Below are positions 38,101 through 50,233 of a DNA stretch of 64,000 bases, piece after piece (the stretch's first letter is position 1; every line of letters begins with the position of its first letter). A program made the translations under genes and the position numbers. The DNA lies in contig NZ_JAUALB010000001.1 of the NCBI RefSeq assembly GCF_030345795.1, forward strand, positions 5,696,001 through 5,760,000. Reading direction: 5' to 3'. Below the pieces are notes generated by a model that was not told where the DNA came from, did not search any database, and worked only from the letters and a program-made list of their open reading frames with translations. This DNA is from Micromonospora sp. WMMA1363 (GTDB lineage: Bacteria; Actinomycetota; Actinomycetes; Mycobacteriales; Micromonosporaceae).

Positions 38101-41100
38101 GACGGGGCGGACGGCACCGGCTGGGCCGAGGGCGCTGGCGTGGTGGTCCTGGAGCGGCTGTCGGTGGCGCGGGAACGGGGTCATCGGGTGCTGGCCGTGC
38201 TGAGCGGCAGCGCGGTGAACCAGGACGGCGCCTCCAACGGTCTCACCGCGCCGAACGGGCCGTCGCAGCAGCGGGTGATCCGCGCGGCCCTGTCCAACGC
38301 CGGGCTCGATCCGTCCGACGTGGATGTCGTGGAGGGGCACGGCACCGGCACGGCGCTGGGAGATCCGATCGAGGTGCAGGCCCTGTTGACCACCTACGGA
38401 CAGCACCGGGAGCCCGGCCGGCCGTTGTGGCTGGGCTCGATCAAGTCGAACATCGGTCACGCGCAGTCGGCGGCGGGCGTCGCCGGCGTGATCAAGATGG
38501 TGCAGGCGCTGCGTCACGGTGTCGTTCCCCCGACCCTGCACGTGGACGCGCCCACCACCCAGGTGGACTGGTCCGAGGGCGCGGTGGAGCTGCTGACGCA
38601 GGCGCGGGAGTGGCCGCGCGACGGTCGGCCACGCCGGGCGGGGGTGTCGTCGTTCGGGATCAGCGGAACGAACGCACATCTGATCATCGAGGAGGCGCCG
38701 GCCGAGGAGGCCCGGCCCGGCCCGCCCCCGCCGCCCGATGCCGTGGTGCCGTTGGTGGTGTCGGCGCGCAGCGCTGCCTCGTTGGCCGGGCAGGCGCGGC
38801 GGCTGGCCACGTTCATGGCGGATTCCGGCGAGGTGTCATCGGCGGAGGTGGCCCGATCGTTGGTGTCCGGGCGGGCCGTGTTCGCCGAGCGGGCCGTCGT
38901 GGTGGCGGGCTCCCGGGCGGAGGCGCTGGCCGGCTTGCGGGCGCTGGCCCGGGGCGAGGACACGCCCGCAGTGGTGGTCGGCAGGACGACCGCCTCGGGT
39001 TCGCCGGGGAAGCTGGTCTGGGTCTTTCCGGGCCAGGGCTCGCAGTGGGTGGGCATGGGACGGGAACTGCTGGACTCGTCCCCGGTGTTCGCCGAGCGGA
39101 TCTCCGAGTGCGCCTCGGCGCTCGCGCCGTGGGTCGACTGGTCCCTGGTCGACGTGTTGCGGGGTGAGGCCGATCCCGGGTTGACGGAGCGGGTCGACGT
39201 GCTCCAGCCCGCGAGCTTCGCGGTGATGGTGGGACTGGCGTCGGTGTGGTCCTCGGTCGGCGTGGTCCCGGACGCGGTGGTCGGACACTCTCAGGGAGAG
39301 ATCGCCGCGGCGTGTGTCGCGGGTGCCCTGTCGCTGCCGGACGCGGCGCGGGTGGTGGCCCTGCGCAGCAGGGCCATCGCCACGGAACTCTCCGGGGGTG
39401 GCGGCATGGCCTCCGTCTCATTGGGCGAGAACGACGTCACCGCCCGGCTGGCGCCGTGGGCGGGGCGGGTCGAGGTGGCCGCGGTCAACGGGCCCCGCTC
39501 GGTGGTGATCGCCGGGGACGCCGGGGCGTTGGAGGAGGCGCTCGGGGCGTTGTCCGACGACGGTGTCCGGGTGCGGCGGATCGCGGTGGACTACGCCTCG
39601 CACACCGGGCACGTGGAGCGCGTTCGTGACCTCCTCGCCGAGGCACTGGCCGGGATCGACGCGCGGGCACCGATGGTGCCGTTCCGGTCGACGGTGACCG
39701 GTGACTGGATCCGGGACGCCGGGGTCGTCGATGGCGGGTACTGGTTCCGGAATCTGCGCCACCAGGTGGGTTTCGGTGCCGCCCTGGCCGACCTGGTCGG
39801 CCAGGGGCATCGGGTGTTCGTCGAGGTCAGCCCGCACCCGGTGCTGGTCCAACCGATCACCGAGAGCACCGACGACACCGACGCGGTGGTCGTCGGATCG
39901 CTGCGGCGTGACGAGGGCGGGCTGCGCCGGCTGCTCACGTCCATGGCCGAGCTGTTCGTCCGCGATGTGGCGGTGGACTGGAGCGGTGTCCTGCCCACCC
40001 GGACCGGTCGCGTGGACCTGCCGACCTACGCCTTCGACCACCAGCACTACTGGCTGCCTGCGGCCGAGCCCGCCGCCGACGCCGCCTCGTTGGGACTCGC
40101 CGGAGCCGACCACCCGATGCTGGGCGCGGTCGTGCACCTACCGCAGTCCGACGGCATGGTGTTCAGCTCACGGCTGGCCCTGCGGTCCCACCCGTGGCTG
40201 TCCGACCACGCCGTCAGCGGCGTCGTCATCGTTCCCGGCGCGGGGTTGGTCGAGTTGGCCGTGCGCGCCGGTGACGAGGCCGGCTGCTCTGTGCTCGACG
40301 AACTCGTGATCGAGGCGCCGCTCGTGGTACCACGGCACGGCGGGGTTCGCGTGCAGGTCGCCGTCGGCGGACCGGGCGAGAACGGCTCCCGTACCGTCGA
40401 GGTGTTCTCCCAGCGTGAGGACGCCGCCGGAGTCGGCGGCGCGGACGGCTGGGTCCGGCACGCCACCGGCACGCTCGGGATCCCGCCGGAGCGCGGGCGG
40501 CCGGTCGCCGGCTTCGACGTCACCGCGTGGCCGCCGCCCGGGGCGCAGCCGCTGGACATCAGCGCCGGCTACGATCGGCTCGCCCGGGTGGGCTACGGCT
40601 ACGGGGCCACGTTCCAGGCCGTGCGGGCGGTGTGGCGGCGTGACGAGGAACTCTTCGCCGAGGTCGCGCTCCCCGAGGAACACCGTTCGGAGGCCGGCGG
40701 CTTCGGCATCCACCCGGCGCTGCTGGACGCTGCCCTGCACTCGACTCTCCTCGGCGCCGTGTCCGGGGCCGATGAAACCGACCAGCGGGAACTGTCCCTG
40801 CCCTTCGCGTGGAACGGTCTGCGACTGCACGCCGCTGGCGCCGCGGCCCTGCGCGTGCGGGTCACGAGCCCCGGACCCGACGCGATGGCGCTCGAAGCCG
40901 TGGACGAGCTCGGTGGTCTGGTCGTGACGATGGAGTCGCTGGTGGGCCGGCCGGTGTCCCGCGAGCAGTTGAACGCCGCGGCGGTGGGGAACGCGCTGGC
41001 CGACTCGATGTTCCAGGTGGAGTGGATCGGTCTGCGCGCGGCCCAGGACGGGCCCGCGCTGTCCTGGCTGCCCGTCGCGGACGCGGAACAGGTCGCGACC

Positions 41101-42648
41101 CTGGCCGACGACGTGTTGTCGGGGACAGCGGACGCACCGGCGGTGGCGGTGCTGGAGGCCGTCGGCGGCAGCACCGTGCTGGAGCTCACCACGCAGGTGT
41201 TGGACGTGGTCCAGTGCTGGCTGGCCGGGGGCGGGTTCGAGGAGTCCCGGTTGGTGGTCGTGACGCGAGGCGCGGTGCCCGCCGGTGACGGTGCGGTGAC
41301 CAGTCCCGCGGGTGCGGCGGTGTGGGGCCTGGTCCGGGCCGCCCAGGTGGAAAACCCTGACCGGATCGTCCTGGTCGACCTCGACCCGGCGTCCCACGAC
41401 GGAGCGGAAGCCGTGTTGGGGGCGGTCCTGGCCTGCGGCGAACCGCAGGTCGCGGTCCGCGACGCGGCGCTGTCGGTGCCGCGCCTCACCCGGGTCGCCG
41501 GGGTCGCGCCGGACGCCGGGAATGCCTTCGGCCCCGACGCGACGGTGCTGGTCACCGGTGGCACCGGGGCGCTGGGCGGCCTGGCGGCTCGGCACCTGGT
41601 CGCCCGACACGGTGTGCGGCGTCTGGTGCTGGCCAGCCGGCGTGGCCCGGATGCCGAGGGTGCGACGGATCTCGTCGCCGGGCTCACCGAGCAGGGCGCC
41701 GACGTCACAGTGGTGGCCTGCGACATGTCCGATCGTGACCACGTGGCAGCCCTGCTGGCGCAGCACCCTCCGACCGCCGTGGTGCACACGGCCGGCGTCG
41801 CGGACGCCGGGGTGATCGGCACGGTGACCCCGGACCGGCTGGCGGAGGTGTTCGCGCCGAAGGTGGACGCGGTGCGGCATCTGGACGAGTTGACTCGTGA
41901 CCTGCGGCTGGACGCGTTCGTCGTCTACTCGTCGGTGTCGGCGGTGTTCATGGGCGCCGGTAGCGGCAGTTACGCGGCGGCGAACGCGTTCCTGGACGGG
42001 CTGATGGCTCACCGCCGGTCGCTGGGCCTGCCGGGGTTGTCGCTGGCGTGGGGTTTGTGGGACCAGACCACCGGCATGGCGGCCGGCACCGACGACCTCG
42101 CCAGGGCCCGGATGAACCGGCGCGGGGGACTCCTGGCGTTGCCACCCGAGGAGGGGATGGAACTCTTCGACGCCGCCGTCGGCTCCGGGAGGACGCTGCT
42201 GGTGCCCGCCAGGCTCGACCTTCGCGGGGTCCGCGCGATCGCGGCGGCCGGTGGGGCGGTGCCGCACATGCTGCGTCGCCTCGTCCGGGTGGGCCGGCAA
42301 CAGGCGCACACCTCGGTCGGCGACGAGCCCACGCGGCTCGCCGATCGGCTGACCGGGCTGCCGGCCGCCGAGCAGGCCAAGGTCCTGCTCGACCTGGTAC
42401 GGGGTCAGGTGGCCGCGGTCCTGGGCTACGGCGCGACCCACCACGTCGAGGCGGACCAGGGACTGTTCGAGATCGGCTTCGACTCTCTCACCGCCATCGA
42501 GCTGCGCAACCGGCTGCGTGACGTCACCGACCGGAAGATCCCGGCCAATCTCGTCTTTTCCTATCCAACCCCACAATTGATCGCCGCGCACCTGCACGAG
42601 CTGCTGTCTGGCGACGGGGCCGACAGGGCGGTGGAGATCTCCGTCTGA
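32185..42648 (+). CDS. rifE: Rifamycin-type PKS RifE, modules 9 and 10
   Basis: 3,487 aa; ATG 32185 with GAGGA at 32171-32175. Module 9: KS Cys 201, AT Ser 657 in GHSIGE with HAFH at 754 (malonyl type, the only one in the window), DH His 961 with Ala 970 where HxxxGxxxxP has Pro, KR Tyr 1525 with LDD, ACP Ser 1688. Module 10: KS Cys 1917, AT Ser 2369 with YASH 2470 (methylmalonyl), DH His 2675 with an intact motif, KR Tyr 3263 without an LDD motif, ACP Ser 3434. The protein ends about 50 residues after the last ACP Ser with no thioesterase, so release must be external (RifF). An acetate unit in module 9 and a propionate unit in module 10 match rifamycin, where these modules build the C16-C19 diene. 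The gene ends 14 bp before rifF. Confidence 0.96.
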   Translation: MATDERLLQYLKRVTAELHTLRQQGSRHADEPLAVVGMACRFPGGVSSPEDLWRLVADGVDALSDFPEDRGWHLDGLFDPDPDRPGTSYTSQGGFLRGAGQFDAGFFGISPREALVMDPQHRLLLETSWEALEDAGVDPTSVHGTDVGVFSGVFTQGYGAGSITPELEGFAGTGSASSVASGRVSYTFGFEGPAVTIDTACSSSLVAIHLAAQALRLGECSMALAGGATVMPTPGTFVAFSRQRVLATDGRSKAFAAAADGTGWSEGVGVVVLERLSVARERGHRILAVLRGSAVNQDGASNGLTAPNGPSQQRVIRKALSGAGLTPSDVDAVEAHGTGTALGDPIEAQALIATYGQGREPDRPLWLGSIKSNLGHTQAAAGVAGVIKMVQALRHEVLPPTLHVDAPTPQVDWSAGAVELLTEARQWPRTGRPRRAGVSAFGISGTNAHVILEEPPAAEEPEESTASTDGSTGLVPLVVSAGSTASLSAQAGRLASFLDRTEVSLARTAGALLSGRALLDERAVLVAGSTEAALAGLGALASGESAPDLVTGTAGQGRAVLVFPGQGSQRVGMGSELYDRYPVFARAFDEACEQLDSCLTGWTDHAVRDVVLNRLPRSGDLLNQTVFTQAGLFAVESALYRLVESWGVRPAAVIGHSIGELTAAYSAGVLSLADAARVVAARGRLMQALPPDGVMVAVAASEAEVSGLLGEGVALAAVNGPSSVVLSGDHDAVLAAADRLRERGHKTKQLVVSHAFHSHRMEPMLAEFAAELAGVDWQPPAIPVVSNVTGRLAEPGELADPRYWAEHVRRPVRFADGIAAAVEQGATLFVELGPGAALTAMAAETAIAAGAEVTCVPALRDGRPEEQTLLSSVAELFVRGVPVDWATVLPPVTGHVDLPTYAFDRQNYWLPPGGPAADAASLGQSPVDHPLLGAAVRLPQSDGLVFTSLLSLRSHPWLADHAIGGVVLVAGTGLVELAVRAGDEVGCTVLEELVIEAPLTVPERGGVRVLVAVGAPEENGTRPVDVYSLPGDGTDAWTRHATGFLSDGPTVRGSGFDFAAWPPPGAREVDSAAFYTDLAERGYAYGPSFQGLRTVWRRGEEVFAEVALPAECRGQAGEFGIHPGLLDAALHAGMLGTAAAEPGPPVLPFAWNGMVLRAAGASALRVRIGSAGPGAISMEAADETGAPVVSVESLVSRPVEGLGAAADPRDSLFRVDWTALPAGSAASAPSWASVDTVDDVVALADDAPTVAVLEVVGGDDPAAVTSRALGVVQEWLGGGPEESRLAVVTRGAVPAGAGVIVDPAAAAVWGLVRSAQAENPDRIVLLDLDTDGDVEQVLGSVLASGEPQVAVRGAVLVVPRLARVTARAGDAPGVFGEAGRVLVTGGTGSLGALVARHLVSRHRVRRLVLVSRRGPDADGAAELVTELAGQGAEVSVVACDVSDRDQVAAVLVEHRPTAVVHTAGVLDDGVIGALTPDRLATVFAPKVDAVRHLDELTQGLGLDLDAFVVFSSASGVFGSAGQGNYAAANAFLDAAVARRRAAGLPAVSLAWGLWAQTDGMTAHLGSADQARASRGGVLAMTPAEGMDLFDAAVGSGQALLVPVKLDLRSIRSNVPHLLRGLIRPARQQARAVAAKDHGLARRLAGLEPAEQDALLLDLVRGQVALVLGHTSPDAVRPDTAFTDAGFDSLTSVELRNRLREATGLKMPATLVFDYPNPVALARHLRDDLGDRVAGTPTTAAVVAEPDEPVAIVGMACRLPGGVASPDDLWRLVFEGREGVSPFPTDRGWDLADLFDPDPENRGTSTTDQGGFLSDAGQFDARFFGISPREALAMDPQQRLLLEVSWEALEGVGIDPTSLKGSDVGVFTGVSAQGYGIGAAVPELEGFASTAGASSVASGRVSYVFGFEGPAITVDTACSSSLVAMHLAAQALRQGECSMALAGGATVMATPGTFVAFSRQRGLAGDGRCKSYADGADGTGWAEGAGVVVLERLSVARERGHRVLAVLSGSAVNQDGASNGLTAPNGPSQQRVIRAALSNAGLDPSDVDVVEGHGTGTALGDPIEVQALLTTYGQHREPGRPLWLGSIKSNIGHAQSAAGVAGVIKMVQALRHGVVPPTLHVDAPTTQVDWSEGAVELLTQAREWPRDGRPRRAGVSSFGISGTNAHLIIEEAPAEEARPGPPPPPDAVVPLVVSARSAASLAGQARRLATFMADSGEVSSAEVARSLVSGRAVFAERAVVVAGSRAEALAGLRALARGEDTPAVVVGRTTASGSPGKLVWVFPGQGSQWVGMGRELLDSSPVFAERISECASALAPWVDWSLVDVLRGEADPGLTERVDVLQPASFAVMVGLASVWSSVGVVPDAVVGHSQGEIAAACVAGALSLPDAARVVALRSRAIATELSGGGGMASVSLGENDVTARLAPWAGRVEVAAVNGPRSVVIAGDAGALEEALGALSDDGVRVRRIAVDYASHTGHVERVRDLLAEALAGIDARAPMVPFRSTVTGDWIRDAGVVDGGYWFRNLRHQVGFGAALADLVGQGHRVFVEVSPHPVLVQPITESTDDTDAVVVGSLRRDEGGLRRLLTSMAELFVRDVAVDWSGVLPTRTGRVDLPTYAFDHQHYWLPAAEPAADAASLGLAGADHPMLGAVVHLPQSDGMVFSSRLALRSHPWLSDHAVSGVVIVPGAGLVELAVRAGDEAGCSVLDELVIEAPLVVPRHGGVRVQVAVGGPGENGSRTVEVFSQREDAAGVGGADGWVRHATGTLGIPPERGRPVAGFDVTAWPPPGAQPLDISAGYDRLARVGYGYGATFQAVRAVWRRDEELFAEVALPEEHRSEAGGFGIHPALLDAALHSTLLGAVSGADETDQRELSLPFAWNGLRLHAAGAAALRVRVTSPGPDAMALEAVDELGGLVVTMESLVGRPVSREQLNAAAVGNALADSMFQVEWIGLRAAQDGPALSWLPVADAEQVATLADDVLSGTADAPAVAVLEAVGGSTVLELTTQVLDVVQCWLAGGGFEESRLVVVTRGAVPAGDGAVTSPAGAAVWGLVRAAQVENPDRIVLVDLDPASHDGAEAVLGAVLACGEPQVAVRDAALSVPRLTRVAGVAPDAGNAFGPDATVLVTGGTGALGGLAARHLVARHGVRRLVLASRRGPDAEGATDLVAGLTEQGADVTVVACDMSDRDHVAALLAQHPPTAVVHTAGVADAGVIGTVTPDRLAEVFAPKVDAVRHLDELTRDLRLDAFVVYSSVSAVFMGAGSGSYAAANAFLDGLMAHRRSLGLPGLSLAWGLWDQTTGMAAGTDDLARARMNRRGGLLALPPEEGMELFDAAVGSGRTLLVPARLDLRGVRAIAAAGGAVPHMLRRLVRVGRQQAHTSVGDEPTRLADRLTGLPAAEQAKVLLDLVRGQVAAVLGYGATHHVEADQGLFEIGFDSLTAIELRNRLRDVTDRKIPANLVFSYPTPQLIAAHLHELLSGDGADRAVEISV
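41847..42066 (+). repeat. KR10 copy of the 220-bp block shared with KR5
   Basis: Identical to 15092-15311 in module 5; see that entry. The block holds the codons for the Ser and Tyr of the KR10 active site (Tyr codon 41971-41973). Confidence 0.9.
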
Positions 42649-42662
42649 AAGAGGGTGACGAC

Positions 42663-43439
42663 GTGTTCGACGTGGCCGGTTATCTGCGCGGAATCAACTG
42701 CGATGGGGAGACCGATGTAAATATCGATACGTTGCGGAGGCTGCACAGGAGACACCTGATGGCGATTCCGTACAGCAGTCTCGCGTACGACATCGCGGAC
42801 GGGATCGACGTGGTCGACCTCGACGAGGACGCGCTGTTCGAGCGGAGCATCGTCGAGGGTCGAGGCGGGGCCTGCTATCACCTGAACCGCCTGTTCCACC
42901 GGCTGCTGCGCGAGTTGGGCTACGACGTCACGCTGCTGGCGGGCAACACCACCGAAGGTCGGGCCGCATTCCGGACCGATGTGGAGCACATGTTCGGCCG
43001 AGTCTCCCTGGACGGCGACGAGTGGCTGGTGGACGTCGGCTACCCGGGACCGATCTACGTCGAGCCGCTGCGCGTCTGCGGCACGGTACAGGCGCAGTAC
43101 GGCAGCCAGTTCCGGCTGGTCGACGACGGACCGGGGATCGCACTGCAACGCCGGGGAGTGGCCACCCGCTGGGGCGTTGTCTACACCTTCACGACGCAGT
43201 CGCGGCAGTGGAGCGACTGGAAGGAACTGGAGGACAACCTGCGGGCGATCCTGTCGGACCCGGGGCGAGACGACAGCCGGGAAATCCTGTGTGGCCGGGC
43301 CGTCGAGAACGGTCAGGTGTTCATGCGGCAGCGCCGGTATCTGACCGTCCGGAACGGCCGTGAACAGGTGCGCACGGTCACCGACGACGACGAGCACCGG
43401 ATGCTGGTGTCCCGCATCCTCTCCGGCAACCTCGGCTGA
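42663..43439 (+). CDS. rifF: Amide synthase RifF (arylamine N-acetyltransferase family)
   Basis: 258 aa. Start GTG 42663 with GAGGG at 42651-42655, 14 bp after rifE. It belongs to the NAT fold family: RGGACYHLN holds Cys71, HMFGRVSLD holds His109 and WLVDVGYPGP holds Asp124, which together form the Cys-His-Asp triad. In rifamycin biosynthesis RifF takes the finished polyketide from the last ACP and forms the amide between the AHBA nitrogen and the chain carboxyl, closing the macrolactam (proansamycin). This replaces the thioesterase missing from RifE. Its length is normal for the family and its position right after the last PKS gene is the usual one in ansamycin clusters. Confidence 0.97.
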   Translation: MFDVAGYLRGINCDGETDVNIDTLRRLHRRHLMAIPYSSLAYDIADGIDVVDLDEDALFERSIVEGRGGACYHLNRLFHRLLRELGYDVTLLAGNTTEGRAAFRTDVEHMFGRVSLDGDEWLVDVGYPGPIYVEPLRVCGTVQAQYGSQFRLVDDGPGIALQRRGVATRWGVVYTFTTQSRQWSDWKELEDNLRAILSDPGRDDSREILCGRAVENGQVFMRQRRYLTVRNGREQVRTVTDDDEHRMLVSRILSGNLG

Positions 43440-43472
43440 ACTCGGGCTCGGTCCGTACCAGAAAGGGAGACG

Positions 43473-43633
43473 ATGGAGAACGAGGATCGCCCGCTCGCGT
43501 GGTTCGTCAACTTCTGCCGGGACTGCTTCCGGGAGTTCACGCGGTTCGTGTGGGCCTTCTACGGTGGTGCGGCCGAGACGGGGGCCGCCGGCCGGGCGCA
43601 GCGGAGTTCGCAGGACACCCTGGAGAAGGCGCC

Positions 43634-43637
<4 letters not shown>
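43473..43637 (+). CDS. Small protein of unknown function between rifF and rifG
   Basis: 54 aa. ATG 43473 has a good ribosome site (GGGAG at 43465-43469) and the stop TGA overlaps the GTG start of rifG by 4 bp, so the two are probably translationally coupled. The protein begins with a charged segment, then has an aromatic-rich stretch at about residues 8-30 (many Trp, Phe and Tyr, two Cys three residues apart, and spaced Arg/Asp/Glu), and ends in a Gly/Ala- and Gln/Ser-rich tail. The middle could form an amphipathic helix, but there is no clear transmembrane segment or known motif. The context suggests a link to AHBA synthesis or to a complex with RifF or RifG; this is inference only. Confidence 0.65.
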
Positions 43638-45957
<2,320 letters not shown>

Positions 45958-46042
45958 TGGCCGGAACCGCACGGAATCCACATGCCCGAGGGACGGCTGG
46001 ATTCCCGCCGCGCATTTCTCGCGCTGAATGACGCGCGGGGCA

Positions 46043-46086
46043 CTACCAGACCGGGGGATGTCGGGCGCCAACGGTGATCATACGAT
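46043..46086 (+). promoter_or_regulatory. RifZ-type site and -10 box upstream of rifK
   Basis: CTACC (46043-46047), 8 nt, GGATG (46056-46060), then 20 nt and TACGAT (46081-46086). The first part is an exact match to CTACC-N8-GGATG, recalled as the RifZ binding consensus in the A. mediterranei rif cluster. TACGAT fits a TANNNT -10 box. It lies in the 216-bp rifH-rifK gap (45958-46173), about 88 bp upstream of the rifK start, and would drive rifKLM. Confidence 0.8.
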
Positions 46087-46173
46087 GGCAGAAGATCTTG
46101 AATCGGCAATTCCTGGGTTACGACCGTTCACGCTTTTCCTCAACCGGACCCATTACGGAGAATTCGGAGAGAC

Positions 46174-47340
46174 ATGGACGCGCGACAGGCACCAGAATTC
46201 CCCGCGTGGCCGCAGTACGACGATGCCGAGCGAGCCGCCCTGATCCGTGCGCTCGATCAGGGCCAGTGGTGGCGCATGGGCGGAGACGAGGTGAACTCCT
46301 TCGAGCGTGAGTTCGCCGACCACCACGGCGCCGAGCACGCGCTGGCGGTCACGAACGGCACCCACGCGCTGGAACTCGCCCTCCAGGTCCTGGGCGTCGG
46401 ACCGGGCACCGAGGTCGTCGTTCCGGCCTTCACCTTCATCTCCTCCTCGCAGGCGGCCCAGCGGCTCGGCGCGGTCACGGTCCCGGTCGACGTCGACGCG
46501 CACACCTACAACATCGACCCCGTCGCGGTCGCCGCCGCCCTCACACCACGTACCAAGGTGATCATGCCGGTGCACATGGCCGGTCTGATGGCGGACATGG
46601 ACGCGCTGGCGAAGATCTCCGCGGACAACGGCGTGCCGCTGCTGCAGGACGCCGCGCACGCGCAGGGCGCGCGCTGGCAGGGCAAGCGTGTCGGCGAGCT
46701 CGGCAGCATCGCCACGTTCAGCTTCCAGAACGGCAAGCTGATGACCGCGGGTGAGGGCGGCGCCGTGGTCTTTCCGGAGGGTGAGACGGAGAGGTACGAG
46801 ACGGCGTTCCTACGGCACAGCTGTGGCCGGCCCCGGGACGACCGCCGGTACCTGCACCGGATCTCCGGCTCCAACATGCGTCTCAACGAGTTCTCCGCGT
46901 CGGTACTGCGGGCCCAACTACGCCGCCTCGACCAGCAGATCGCGGTGCGGGACCAGCGTTGGACGCTGCTGTCCCAGCTGCTGGGCGCAATCGACGGCGT
47001 CGTGCCTCAGGGTGGCGACGTGCGCGCCGACCGCAACCCGCACTACATGGCGATGTTCCGCGTCCCCGGCATCGGCGAGGAGGACCGCAACGCCCTGGTC
47101 GACCGGCTCGTGGCGATGGGCCTGCCCGCGTTCGCGGGGTTCCGTGCGATCTACCGCACCGAGGCATTCTGGGAGTTGGGCGCGCCCGACGAGAGCCTGG
47201 ACGCGATCGCGGAGCGCTGCCCCAACACCGATGCCATCAGCGAGGACTGCGTGTGGCTGCACCACCGGATCCTGCTGGCCGGTGAGCAGGAGATGCGCGC
47301 GACGGCCGAGATCGTGGCCGAAGCCGTGGCCAGCGCATGA
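46174..47340 (+). CDS. rifK: 3-amino-5-hydroxybenzoic acid (AHBA) synthase RifK
   Basis: 388 aa, DegT/DnrJ/EryC1 PLP family. ATG 46174 with GGAGA at 46166-46170. PLP Lys188 sits in FSFQNGKLMTAGEGG and Asp159 in LLQDAAHAQGARWQGKRVGE, with the same spacing as known AHBA synthases. It aromatises 5-deoxy-5-amino-3-dehydroshikimate to AHBA, the rifamycin starter unit. Together with RifL it has also been linked to transamination of UDP-3-keto-glucose on the way to kanosamine. This gene is the standard marker of ansamycin and mitomycin clusters. Its stop overlaps the rifL start (ATGA). It has its own RifZ-type promoter. Confidence 0.98.
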   Translation: MDARQAPEFPAWPQYDDAERAALIRALDQGQWWRMGGDEVNSFEREFADHHGAEHALAVTNGTHALELALQVLGVGPGTEVVVPAFTFISSSQAAQRLGAVTVPVDVDAHTYNIDPVAVAAALTPRTKVIMPVHMAGLMADMDALAKISADNGVPLLQDAAHAQGARWQGKRVGELGSIATFSFQNGKLMTAGEGGAVVFPEGETERYETAFLRHSCGRPRDDRRYLHRISGSNMRLNEFSASVLRAQLRRLDQQIAVRDQRWTLLSQLLGAIDGVVPQGGDVRADRNPHYMAMFRVPGIGEEDRNALVDRLVAMGLPAFAGFRAIYRTEAFWELGAPDESLDAIAERCPNTDAISEDCVWLHHRILLAGEQEMRATAEIVAEAVASA

Positions 47341-48410
47341 GCGTCCGGGTGGCGGTGGTCGGGCTCGGCTGGGCAGGACGGGAGCTCTGGCTGCCGCTGT
47401 TGCGTGAGCATGCCGACTTCGAGGTCGTCGCGGTCGTCGACGCCGACCCGGCGTCGCGCGCGACGATCCAGAATGCGACGGGCCTCAGCGCGTACCGTAC
47501 GGCGGACGCGCTCACCGCCCGCGAGGTCGACCTGGCTGTCGTCGCGGTGCCCAACCACCTGCACACGGAGGTGGCGGGTGCGTTGCTCGCCACCGGGATT
47601 TCCGTCTTCATCGAGAAGCCGGTGTGCCTGACCTCGGCCGAGGTCGACATCCTCGCGATGGCCGAACGCAACGGCGGAATGCTGCTGGCCGGCAGCGCCG
47701 CGCGGGACCGGGGTGACGTCGGGGCCCTGCGGCGGATCCTGCCGGACCTGGGCGACATCCGGCACGTCGACCTCGGCTGGGTACGGGCCCGCGGCGTGCC
47801 GGCGGGCGGCTGGTTCACCCGACGCGACGAGGCCGGCGGGGGAGCGCTGTTCGACCTCGGCTGGCACCTGCTCGACACGCTGGCTTTCCTGCTCGGCCCG
47901 GCCGACTTCACACAGGTGATCGGCGTGACGTCAGACGACTTCGTCAACCTCGACGCCTGGCGCGCGGCGTGGCGGCAGGACCAGCCCAGCGGGCGCACCT
48001 CCGACGTGGAGGACACGGCCCGGGGCTTCCTGGTGCGCGCCGACGGCGTCTCGGTCTCCCTGCGGGCCTGCTGGGCGTCGCACGAGGCGCGAGACGTCTC
48101 GTCGATCCACGTCGAAGGTACCGCCGGGGCCGCGGATCTGCGGTGCACCTTCGGCTTCAGCTCCAACCGTCAGCCCGAGTCAGAGCTGACGGTGACCCGC
48201 GAGGGGACCACGACGCGGCTCGCGGTGCCGACCGAGCGGATCGGTATCGAGTACATCCGGCAACTGGACGGCCTCGCCGCGATGCTGTCCGATCCCGGCA
48301 CCCGTGGCCGTGCCATCGCCGAGGCCCGGCTGATCGTCCGGATGATCGAGAACTTCTACGCCTCGGCGGGGTCGGCGCGTGCCCAGCGTGCGGTGCCCGC
48401 GTACCGGTAG
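47337..48410 (+). CDS. rifL: Gfo/Idh/MocA-type oxidoreductase RifL
   Basis: 357 aa. The N-terminal Rossmann motif VVGLGWAGRE (residues 7-16) and the EKPV motif with Lys94 identify a Gfo/Idh/MocA NAD(P)-dependent sugar oxidoreductase. Its position between AHBA synthase and the HAD phosphatase is the conserved rifK-L-M block. RifL is thought to oxidise UDP-glucose at C3 so that RifK can aminate it, giving the kanosamine nitrogen source for AHBA; that role is from the literature and is not proven by sequence. Start ATG 47337 overlaps the rifK stop. Confidence 0.93.
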   Translation: MSVRVAVVGLGWAGRELWLPLLREHADFEVVAVVDADPASRATIQNATGLSAYRTADALTAREVDLAVVAVPNHLHTEVAGALLATGISVFIEKPVCLTSAEVDILAMAERNGGMLLAGSAARDRGDVGALRRILPDLGDIRHVDLGWVRARGVPAGGWFTRRDEAGGGALFDLGWHLLDTLAFLLGPADFTQVIGVTSDDFVNLDAWRAAWRQDQPSGRTSDVEDTARGFLVRADGVSVSLRACWASHEARDVSSIHVEGTAGAADLRCTFGFSSNRQPESELTVTREGTTTRLAVPTERIGIEYIRQLDGLAAMLSDPGTRGRAIAEARLIVRMIENFYASAGSARAQRAVPAYR

Positions 48411-48421
48411 AGAGGTGCTCC

Positions 48422-49120
48422 ATGGCATTTCCCGTCCTCGACCAGCCGGCTGCCCCGACCGACACCTCGACGCCGGTCAGGCACGCGGTCATCTTCGACC
48501 TCGACGGGGTCGTCGTCGACAGCTTCGCGGTGATGAGTGAGGCATTCGCCATCGCGTACGCCGAGGTCGTCGGCGACGGCCCCGCGCCCTTCGACGAGTA
48601 CCGGCGCCACCTGGGTCGCTACTTCCCGGACATCATGCGGATCATGCACCTGCCGTCGGCGATGGAGGAGCCGTTCGTCCGCGAGAGCTATCGACTCGCC
48701 GACCAGGTGCAGGTCTTCGACGGGGTCCTCGAACTGCTGCTGACCCTGCGGGTGCGTGGCCTGCGGCTCGCCGTCGCCACCGGCAAGAGCGGGCCCCGGG
48801 CGCGGTCCCTGCTCGACCGGCTCGGCCTGCTCCCATTCTTCGCCCACGTGGTCGGCTCCGACGAGGTCGCCCGGCCCAAGCCGGCTCCCGACATCGTGCG
48901 GCACGCCCTGAACCTGCTGGACGTGCCGCCCGAGCGGGCCATCATGGTCGGTGACGCGCCGACTGATCTGGCCAGCGCGCAGGGCGCCGGTGTGGCCTCG
49001 GCGGCCGCGCTGTGGGCACCACCGGAGGACGTCGACGAGTTGCTCGCCGGTGCTCCCGACGTGGTGCTGCACCAGCCGACCGACCTGTTGGCTCTCTGCC
49101 CCGCCGTCCCGGCGCGCTGA
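48422..49120 (+). CDS. rifM: HAD-family phosphatase RifM
   Basis: 232 aa. ATG 48422 follows GAGAGG at 48409-48414, and the rifL stop (48408-48410) overlaps that ribosome site. The motif VIFDLDGVVVDS holds the nucleophile Asp26 and acid/base Asp28. The ATGKSG segment is HAD motif II, and the later Lys (RPKPAPD) and GDAPTD segments complete motifs III and IV. RifM belongs to the AHBA gene set and is assigned as a phosphatase acting in the UDP-3-keto-glucose/kanosamine branch. It is the last gene of the long plus-strand series; a 425-bp convergent gap follows. Confidence 0.94.
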   Translation: MAFPVLDQPAAPTDTSTPVRHAVIFDLDGVVVDSFAVMSEAFAIAYAEVVGDGPAPFDEYRRHLGRYFPDIMRIMHLPSAMEEPFVRESYRLADQVQVFDGVLELLLTLRVRGLRLAVATGKSGPRARSLLDRLGLLPFFAHVVGSDEVARPKPAPDIVRHALNLLDVPPERAIMVGDAPTDLASAQGAGVASAAALWAPPEDVDELLAGAPDVVLHQPTDLLALCPAVPAR

Positions 49121-49545
49121 CGGTGCGGACGGCTCACCACCCTGGCCTCGACGTCGGGAAAGCACGGTCGGGGCCCGGTCGAGACGGGGCCGGACTCATG
49201 TGGCAGGCCACTTCCGCCGGGAGTTCCTGCACCGCGTCGCCCGGTTTCTCGCGCAGCTCACCGAGTAGCTGGCGGGCGGCGATCGGTGTGCCACCGCGGG
49301 CGGTGGGGTGGCGATGCCCCCGATGACCGGCTCGGTCTCGGTGTGGCACCGACTCGCCGTGGTCTGGTCCTGCGCGGCACACCGTACCCTGGGCTTCGGC
49401 TGTGGCTCGTTCACCGGCGGATGAACCGGAGCCGGCAACGCCGCGTCACCCACCCGGGCACCCCTGCTTCGCCGCCACCTCGGGCGGCGAAGCGGCACCT
49501 CGTGGCCGTCGGACGGCTGTCGTAGCTGCCGACGGGGCAGGGGGA
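49121..49545. other. Convergent intergenic region after rifM
   Basis: 425 bp between the rifM stop and the stop of the minus-strand Rieske gene. No credible gene is seen. It contains a short perfect hairpin, CCACCG-CGGG-CGGTGG at 49291-49306, which could end rifKLM transcription, and a stronger one at 49466-49493 listed separately. Confidence 0.6.
49466..49493. terminator. 11-bp perfect hairpin between convergent genes
   Basis: GCTTCGCCGCC (49466-49476), loop ACCTCG, GGCGGCGAAGC (49483-49493). The stem is perfect. It lies 53 nt past the stop of the Rieske gene and downstream of rifM, so it may stop transcription from both sides. There is no U-tract, as is common in high-GC actinomycetes. Confidence 0.6.
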
Positions 49546-49875
49546 TCAGCGCAGAGTGGCATCGGGGTCGACGAAGACCTCGTCGCCCTCGACGCGGACC
49601 GCGTAGACGGCCACGGGCTCGATGGCCGGCGGCGAGGTCGGCGCGCCGGTACGCAGGTCGAAGCACGCCCCGTGCAGCCGGCACTCGATACCCTTGCGGG
49701 TGACCTCACCCTCCGACAGCGCGATCCGGGCGTGTGAGCACTCGTCCCGTAGCGCGTGCACCTCGTCCCCGTCGCGCACCAGCACGACGGGCACGTCACC
49801 GACCTCGACGGCGAACGGCGCCCGGTCATCCAGATCAGACAGTGCACAGACTCTGATCGCCTTCGACGTGCGCAT
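49546..49875 (-). CDS. Rieske [2Fe-2S] ferredoxin
   Basis: 109 aa. The frame extends upstream to 50208 but the coding signal and ribosome site (GGGAAGG) support ATG at 49875. Cluster ligands are Cys46-x-His48 and Cys65-x2-His68, the classic two Rieske boxes. The protein is the small soluble type related to BphF-like ferredoxins, about 100 aa, with no membrane segment. It is flanked by a P450 on the same strand, so it may be its electron donor or serve a Rieske oxygenase elsewhere. The real partner cannot be told from sequence. A Rieske protein is not among the core rifamycin genes I know. Confidence 0.85.
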   Translation of the reverse strand: MRTSKAIRVCALSDLDDRAPFAVEVGDVPVVLVRDGDEVHALRDECSHARIALSEGEVTRKGIECRLHGACFDLRTGAPTSPPAIEPVAVYAVRVEGDEVFVDPDATLR

Positions 49876-50233
49876 GCGAGCGAATCCTTCCCTCGTTGAT
49901 AACGTGTCCGCCGGCCAGCACGGTTCGGCTGATCCGCTCGGGGCGCTGGCGGGAAAGCCACCAGTGCGCGCAGGCGATGTGACATGGTCGCGCTGTGTCA
50001 ACTCGGCGTTTCGACGCGGTCGGGGTAGCCGCTCCGCGTCGGCCCGTACGTCGATCGGGCGACGCAGGCCCTGGCGATGGGTGTTGAACCGCCAGGGCCT
50101 GCGAGGACGAGCGTCCCGGACACCGTGAGGAGGAAAGCCCATGGCGGTGCCGGTGTGCGGCATCAGCCGAGTGGACCTCACCAGCTCGTGCCGGGTCGAA
50201 CGCCCCATCCCGGGGTCAACCGCGGCGGTGTGC
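49876..50233. other. Intergenic region between P450 and Rieske gene
   Basis: 358 bp on the minus-strand path from the P450 (stop at 50234) to the Rieske start (49875). It contains the strong hairpin at 50063-50103. The stretch 49876-50062 must hold the Rieske promoter; no RifZ-type site is seen there. No gene is supported. Confidence 0.6.
50063..50103 (-). terminator. 14-bp perfect stem-loop after the P450 gene
   Basis: CGCAGGCCCTGGCG (50063-50076) and CGCCAGGGCCTGCG (50090-50103) are exact inverted repeats around a 13-nt loop. It lies about 130 nt beyond the P450 stop on the minus strand, before the Rieske gene. It probably separates the two as independent transcripts. Confidence 0.65.

Noticed and set aside
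42450..42648. Thioesterase at the end of RifE
   Set aside because: The protein ends about 50 residues after the last ACP serine; there is no GxSxG domain.
43499..43633. N-terminal extension of RifG upstream of 43634
   Set aside because: It overlaps the small gene at 43473, has no ribosome site, and does not fit the family N-terminus.
46098..46124. TTGAAT ... TACGAC as a standard -35/-10 promoter before rifK
   Set aside because: Spacing is only 15 nt and the RifZ-type site with TACGAT fits better and recurs elsewhere.
46028..46243. Short plus-strand frames in the rifH-rifK gap
   Set aside because: They overlap the promoter and the rifK start in another frame and have no ribosome site.
49876..50208. 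N-terminal extension of the Rieske protein
   Set aside because: Low-complexity Arg/Pro-rich sequence crossing a 14-bp hairpin; a good ribosome site supports the shorter start at 49875.
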